Origin: Osedax frankpressi
Taxonomy: Eukaryota; Annelida; Polychaeta; Sabellida; Siboglinidae
Length of the DNA stretch: 64,000 nt
Assembly (NCBI GenBank): GCA_964035775.1
Contig: OZ038313.1
Span: 27,249,007 to 27,313,006, forward strand
Reading direction: 5' to 3'
Shown here piece after piece: positions 60,201-64,000 of the stretch. The notes beneath the pieces were generated by a model. It did not search any database and was not told the origin of the DNA. It was given only the letters and a program-made list of their open reading frames with translations. The number at the start of each line of letters is the position of its first letter. Positions within the stretch are counted from its first letter, which is position 1. A program made the translations under genes and the position numbers.

Positions 60201-63192
60201 ACATAAATCCTTTGAAAATATAAGTGGTAATTATTTATAAAAACAGTTAACTAGTTAATAGTTAATCTAAACATTTGTTTAGGTAGATAGTACGGACCTC
60301 TTCCTCGAGACTTCGCCCCTGGCTTCACGATCCATACGTTCTTGCAACCGTCTATGTCAAATTGTCGATTACGTGCCTTCATCTCGGTTAGAAGCCGGTC
60401 TATTTCACGAATGTGCCGGCAAGCGTCAATTACTGACCCCTGTTCGCTGTAAATGGAGTGAGCATTTATGCGAACGTTTTATTTGAATTAAAAATCTTTC
60501 ATTTATTGTATCTTTATTAAATCTCAACGCATGAAAGATAATTAAAATAATGCAATTAGAATTGTATTATGTATTTTTATTGTTTATTTGAATACCAAAA
60601 TCTATTTATTTGCTTTATGTTATAATATAAAATCCTGATTTGACATATAATAAAGTTAAACATAAAACTTATAATCGATCTAAAAATGGAGTAACTAACT
60701 GTACAGCTGTGTAATACCAGGTCAAGAATTGTATCCATTCCGCGTCTGTCATCACAGTATCCTGTAATTAATGGTAATAGATATATTCCAATTCTTTATA
60801 TACAGATATTCTGTGATATTTAGTTATGCGATATTATACATGATTTACATGTTAATTTTGCATATAATTCACATTGAAACGAATATTATTAAACATTTAT
60901 CATTTGAAATACCCGCTCCATCGAGCCCCCATTTAATTACCCGGGTGCCGATACATCTTAACATCGAGCCACTAATACCAACGTCGTACATCGTGTCTAT
61001 ATCGTCGTGGTTAGCATGGGATAGGTGGCGATGGCACTCCTTCAGGGCGACAGTTAAAGCCTCCTTGGGCAGCGGAATGCCCTTCTTACGAGATAAGGTG
61101 TGCGAACGTCTAGCAGCGACGCCGACTGTAATCGTGGGATTGGTCCGGGTAGGGAAGTTTCAGCGTACTCCGAAGTCGGGGTGTAATGGGAGGAGAAACG
61201 TTGTGGGAACGAAATCGGGTTGGGAAGAGTGGGCCGCGGTTTTAGGATGGGAATAGCATCGAATATAGTATGTGGTAATATGGTATACGGTAGGTAGGGT
61301 GGGGATCGAGGAGTGTAGTAGTATGCATTGTAGTACGGGGATATGAGAAGTAACGGGGTGGTTATGTAAGACCAAGACAAGTTAGTACGAGATTGATGCT
61401 GTGTGAGTGTGTGTTGCTATTTGGGGGGTTGTATAAGAATTTAGAGAATGGACTAGTTGTGGGTAGAGGATAGCAAATGATATGTAATGTTAAATACAAA
61501 TGAAAGAACACCCAATTGTCTCCACACGGGAAATACTAATTTCCCGGGTTTCGACAAACATTCAAATCAAGTAGATATAATGAAGTAACCTTGACACTTA
61601 CAATAACTGATTGATCTCTTAATGCAGAATGTAGTTAGGGAAGCATTAATTGTCGGTCTCCTGAAATTGATAAATAATCCAAAAATAGGAGAATCAATGC
61701 TTAAATAAGAAGGTTATTCTATTGCAGTCTATGAATAGATTTGATTGCCTTAATTAAGACACGCATTTAAAATGGATACCGGAACAAAAGTATTGCAAAA
61801 AAAGTGTAACTAACAATGAAAAATGAAATTAGAGGGATAGAATTTCTATAAGCACACCGACACAGTAATGAAAACAACGCAGACAACGAATGCGTGTATT
61901 ACCTGTATTCGACACCAGGGGTCCTTCTTGAACTCGGGGAAAAATACATTTCCCTACGGCGAGACATGTTAATACATTAGACAAGTACAGGATTAATACT
62001 TCGACACATATTTACAATAGGAATGAAACTAAATGTTCTATATATGCAAAAATAAATAAATGTATTTAGTTTAAAATCAATATGTGAGGAATTTGATAGA
62101 AAATCAATTTTACGATTTACGATTTCCAAGAAACCATTAAAGTCAATTTAGTGTCATACATTTGAGGTGTCAACATGTGCACATTAATAAATATTGTTCC
62201 TAGGCAAGTATGGTTCCTCGGGGCGAGATTAATAGATTACGGGGACAACGCTGGTGGCCACCTCGTCGTACCTTTACGTTCTGTTTCCTCGCTGGCGTCG
62301 CTGACTGGAGAGAATTTCCTGTCGCGACAATCGCATTTCTCGTCGTGTTTACGTTGGAACCACTTTAACAGACTGACGCAAGACGTTAAGTGAAAGTCGT
62401 CTACAATAGTTTGTACGAAGGAATTGAATGCGGATTTTTGTATACAAATTAATTATTGAAGTTTATATATTCGGGATATTATTTAAAATAAATATAAATA
62501 TTATTAAAATATATAAATTGCATCAAAAAAAAAAAGCAAATCAAATATATTTATTCAACTTCACAAAATATATGATACAGTAACAAGATAAATATGTCAA
62601 TACTATTAAATGATATGTAAATGTTATATATTATATGTATATTAATTACTTTAGACAATTAAATATATACTTTCTATAGAACAGATATTTTAATTCATTA
62701 TAGCATAATTCACATATGAATTATAATTTTAAATATAATTATTATAAATATAGATATCGGATGTTATATATATTAAATATATTTAAATCAATTACACATA
62801 CTTTTAGATATAAATATTTATTTCGTTGAAGTTAATAATCCTCTACATCAGTTAATAGGTATTCCTACTTTAATTAAAAGCTATTTTGTTAAAGTATGGA
62901 GCCATTATATGTATGAGTAAAATGTTATTATTATTATCAGATCATTCAATTAATATATAATTGAATGCTCTTATGATTATAATAATAACAACAATAGTAA
63001 TAATACGCCGTAAACTTGTTATTACTCGCAGATAATCTAGATTGCTTCACATACCTTAACATGCCGACCAAACTCACCTATAAATGCCATCTTTTCGTCG
63101 TCGTGGCTGAGTTTGTAGCATCTCGGAAATAGGGAATCCGAGTCTGCCTCCAGAAACCAGTGCACATTCCTCATGTTAGTGCATAGCCCCAC
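50868..63192 (-). CDS. TTLL3: Tubulin glycylase, TTLL3/TTLL8-type, 5' end outside window
   Basis: Minus-strand exons: 63192-63078, 62400-62272, 61953-61903, 61125-60983, 60761-60700, 60446-60298, 60155-60060, 59513-59369, 57079-56966, 56756-56651, 56450-56303 and 55987-55068, with 54778-54479 and 51257-50868 as likely tail exons. Phases agree through the catalytic part. Motifs in order: [31 protein letters not shown] (ATP-grasp nucleotide site), [72 protein letters not shown] followed by NCSPAM (metal-binding E-x-N), and [18 protein letters not shown]. These are TTLL3/8 hallmarks. Such enzymes add glycine side chains to tubulin in cilia and flagella. The long C-terminal tail is disordered. 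TTLL3 versus TTLL8 is not settled. Confidence 0.88.
51258..53824. repeat. Minisatellite, 62/63-bp unit, about 41 copies
   Basis: The unit contains GAATCCTTAGTAGATGATGG, GCGGATGGTAACGGGGCAAT and GTTTCACAGGAGAGAGGT. Copies are almost identical. They differ mainly in the G run (GGGG or GGGGG, hence 62 or 63 bp), in GGTCGAGAA/GGTTGAGAA/GGTCGTGAA, and in TAGATGA/TAAATGA. On the minus strand the 63-bp copies read in frame as a 21-residue unit ([20 protein letters not shown]...) and the 62-bp copies shift the frame, so the long open frames here are not a protein. The array probably occupies the intron before the last glycylase exon. Confidence 0.95.
53825..54478. other. Noncoding DNA between array and tail exon
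   Basis: It contains a run of ten G at 54006-54015 and short GGGAGTTAGCAACT-like repeats near 54360-54415. No exon was recognised. Confidence 0.5.
54479..54778 (-). CDS. Glycylase tail exon
   Basis: After an acceptor (ctcag) it reads [20 protein letters not shown], then [20 protein letters not shown] and ends with a stop at 54479. It is Ser/Arg-rich, with no known domain. It is either the terminal exon of one isoform or has a donor inside it leading to the 50.9-kb exon. Composition and strand fit the glycylase gene. Confidence 0.55.
   Translation of the reverse strand, partial: GKGAETDYVGLMPLRRSITDMMGTESNLLLASTRQRKLSKRSSLDISELMAATFERMNPLAANNAGTATFGKQLSVSGIQQPINRPQNTKGFPSMSRLI
55068..55987 (-). 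CDS. TTLL3: Glycylase exon: end of TTLL domain plus repeat-bearing tail
   Basis: The first ~50 residues ([40 protein letters not shown]) close the TTLL3/8 catalytic domain. Then follow an acidic linker, a run of [10 protein letters not shown] repeats encoded by a 15-bp tandem repeat (about 55685-55752), an Ala/Ser/Thr-rich stretch and a helical end ([20 protein letters not shown]). The exon ends with an in-frame TAA, with a GTAAAT donor overlapping it, so either this is a true C-terminus or splicing continues to 54.8 kb. Confidence 0.8.
55685..55752. repeat. Coding 15-bp repeat (GGEKL)
   Basis: CTTCTCCCCTCCCAA and close variants are repeated about four to five times on the plus strand. On the minus strand each encodes Gly-Gly-Glu-Lys-Leu or -Pro. 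It is the only minisatellite in the window that is clearly translated. Confidence 0.88.
57493..57826. repeat. Minisatellite, 11-bp unit TAACTACTGTC, about 30 copies
   Basis: The unit alternates with TAATTACTGTC. A block pattern (C-rich copies followed by T variants) repeats two or three times, indicating amplification of a multi-unit block. It lies in the intron between glycylase exons 59513-59369 and 57079-56966. Confidence 0.95.
58025..59325. repeat. Minisatellite, 21-bp unit, about 60 copies
   Basis: ATTTAGATATTGTTTGATATT, with ATA-ATG and TTA-TTG variants, fills most of the same intron and runs to within about 45 bases of the exon border at 59369. Multi-unit blocks are duplicated (58350-58470 against 58560-58680). 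Confidence 0.94.
59577..60012. repeat. Minisatellite, 12-bp unit GTAGTTTGTGAA, about 35 copies
   Basis: The unit is interspersed with GTAGTTAATAAA and GTGGTT variants. It fills most of the intron between glycylase exons 60155-60060 and 59513-59369 and stops about 50 bases from the former. Since 12 is divisible by 3, it gives a false Val-Cys-Glu repeat frame. Confidence 0.94.
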
Positions 63193-64000
63193 CTAGCGGT
63201 TGTTCAAAACATGCTATAGAGTTAACGAGATAACGTTTAAAATATAATAATTAAATTTAATAAAATTAATTTCAAAATTATACTCTAATGTAATATAAAT
63301 GTATAATATTTAAGATAAATATATACATACAAATTAATTAAACAAATATTGCAGGTATATAATTATATAATATAGTTTATAATATATATGCAATATATAT
63401 CTGTACTATATATCTTTAATATTTGAAATTTCAACTGTTTCTGTTTTAATATGTTTGGGTTACTTCATATGATCAGCTGATTATATTTTACCATTTAAAA
63501 AATATCACATACAACATTTAGAAACAAATTTTTTAGAAAAATTACACACAATCAGGTTTCTTCATTAATATTGAATTAGAATTGTGCATCTCTGCATCTT
63601 TTTTTACTTTATATTATTACTCAATATCACTCATTGTTTTAATTATAAATATATATGTACCTAAAGTCACTATCATATGATATTGATTATTGATTGATAT
63701 GTAATGAATATATAATTATAAAATACTGGTAATGAATAATTAACATAGTTTTCTTTTCATTTATGATAATCAACATTAATTCAGACTAAAATTATATTAA
63801 TCAGATTTGCATTCGTTAGATTATTTTTAATTATTATATCTGTGTATTAATTGAATTATATCACATAATACATTTCAATAGAAAATAATATACGTTGATA
63901 CGTTATTATAAATAATAAAGATAATTAAAAAAGTATTATAACATAAAATATTTAAATTATTATTTAAATTATAAAGAAAGATATTATATATAGTTAAATA
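63193..64000. other. AT-rich DNA, probable glycylase intron
   Basis: No exon is visible. The glycylase gene needs at least one more 5' exon beyond 63192, which must lie outside the window or be too short to see. Confidence 0.5.

Overview
The window is nuclear DNA from an animal, most likely an invertebrate. It is very AT-rich (noncoding DNA roughly three quarters A+T) and its genes are split into many short exons by small GT..AG introns. Two host genes point to a ciliated, centriole-bearing animal: a CEP295/Ana1 centriole gene and a TTLL3/TTLL8-type tubulin glycylase. I cannot name the species. Most single-frame open stretches are exons or minisatellite read-through, so host genes are described as chains of exons whose reading frame and intron phase agree.

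Layout. 0.6-5.9 kb (+): the 3' part of a gene resembling GTF3C1 (TFIIIC largest subunit), with a possible acidic upstream exon and two minisatellites. 6.2-7.6 kb (-): the end of a COMM-domain gene, COMMD2-like. 9.1-17.6 kb: a Ginger-type DNA transposon (integrase-like transposase plus Ulp1-like protease, CTAG target duplication) with a complete PIF/Harbinger element (TAA duplication, transposase and Myb/SANT genes) inserted into its protease region. 19.5-25 kb: one unassigned (+) exon, two 13-bp minisatellite arrays in opposite orientation, and three exons of an unassigned (-) membrane protein gene. 27.8-41.4 kb (+): an essentially complete CEP295/Ana1 gene of about 25 exons, with three intronic minisatellites. 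43.7-43.9 kb: a 200-base assembly gap beside two possible exons. 47.9-49.1 kb (+): a complete five-exon MGST3-like gene. 50.9-63.2 kb (-): a tubulin glycylase gene running off the right edge, with at least 14 exons and four large intronic minisatellites.

The host genes are not an operon and share no pathway, apart from the loose cilium/centriole link between CEP295 and the glycylase. The strongest unusual signals are the transposon-in-transposon structure with both sets of ends readable, the inverted pair of minisatellite arrays, about a dozen unrelated minisatellites concentrated in introns and often touching exon borders, and a sharp exon-to-exon GC mosaic within single genes. I found no convincing tRNA, rRNA, CRISPR array or operon-like system.
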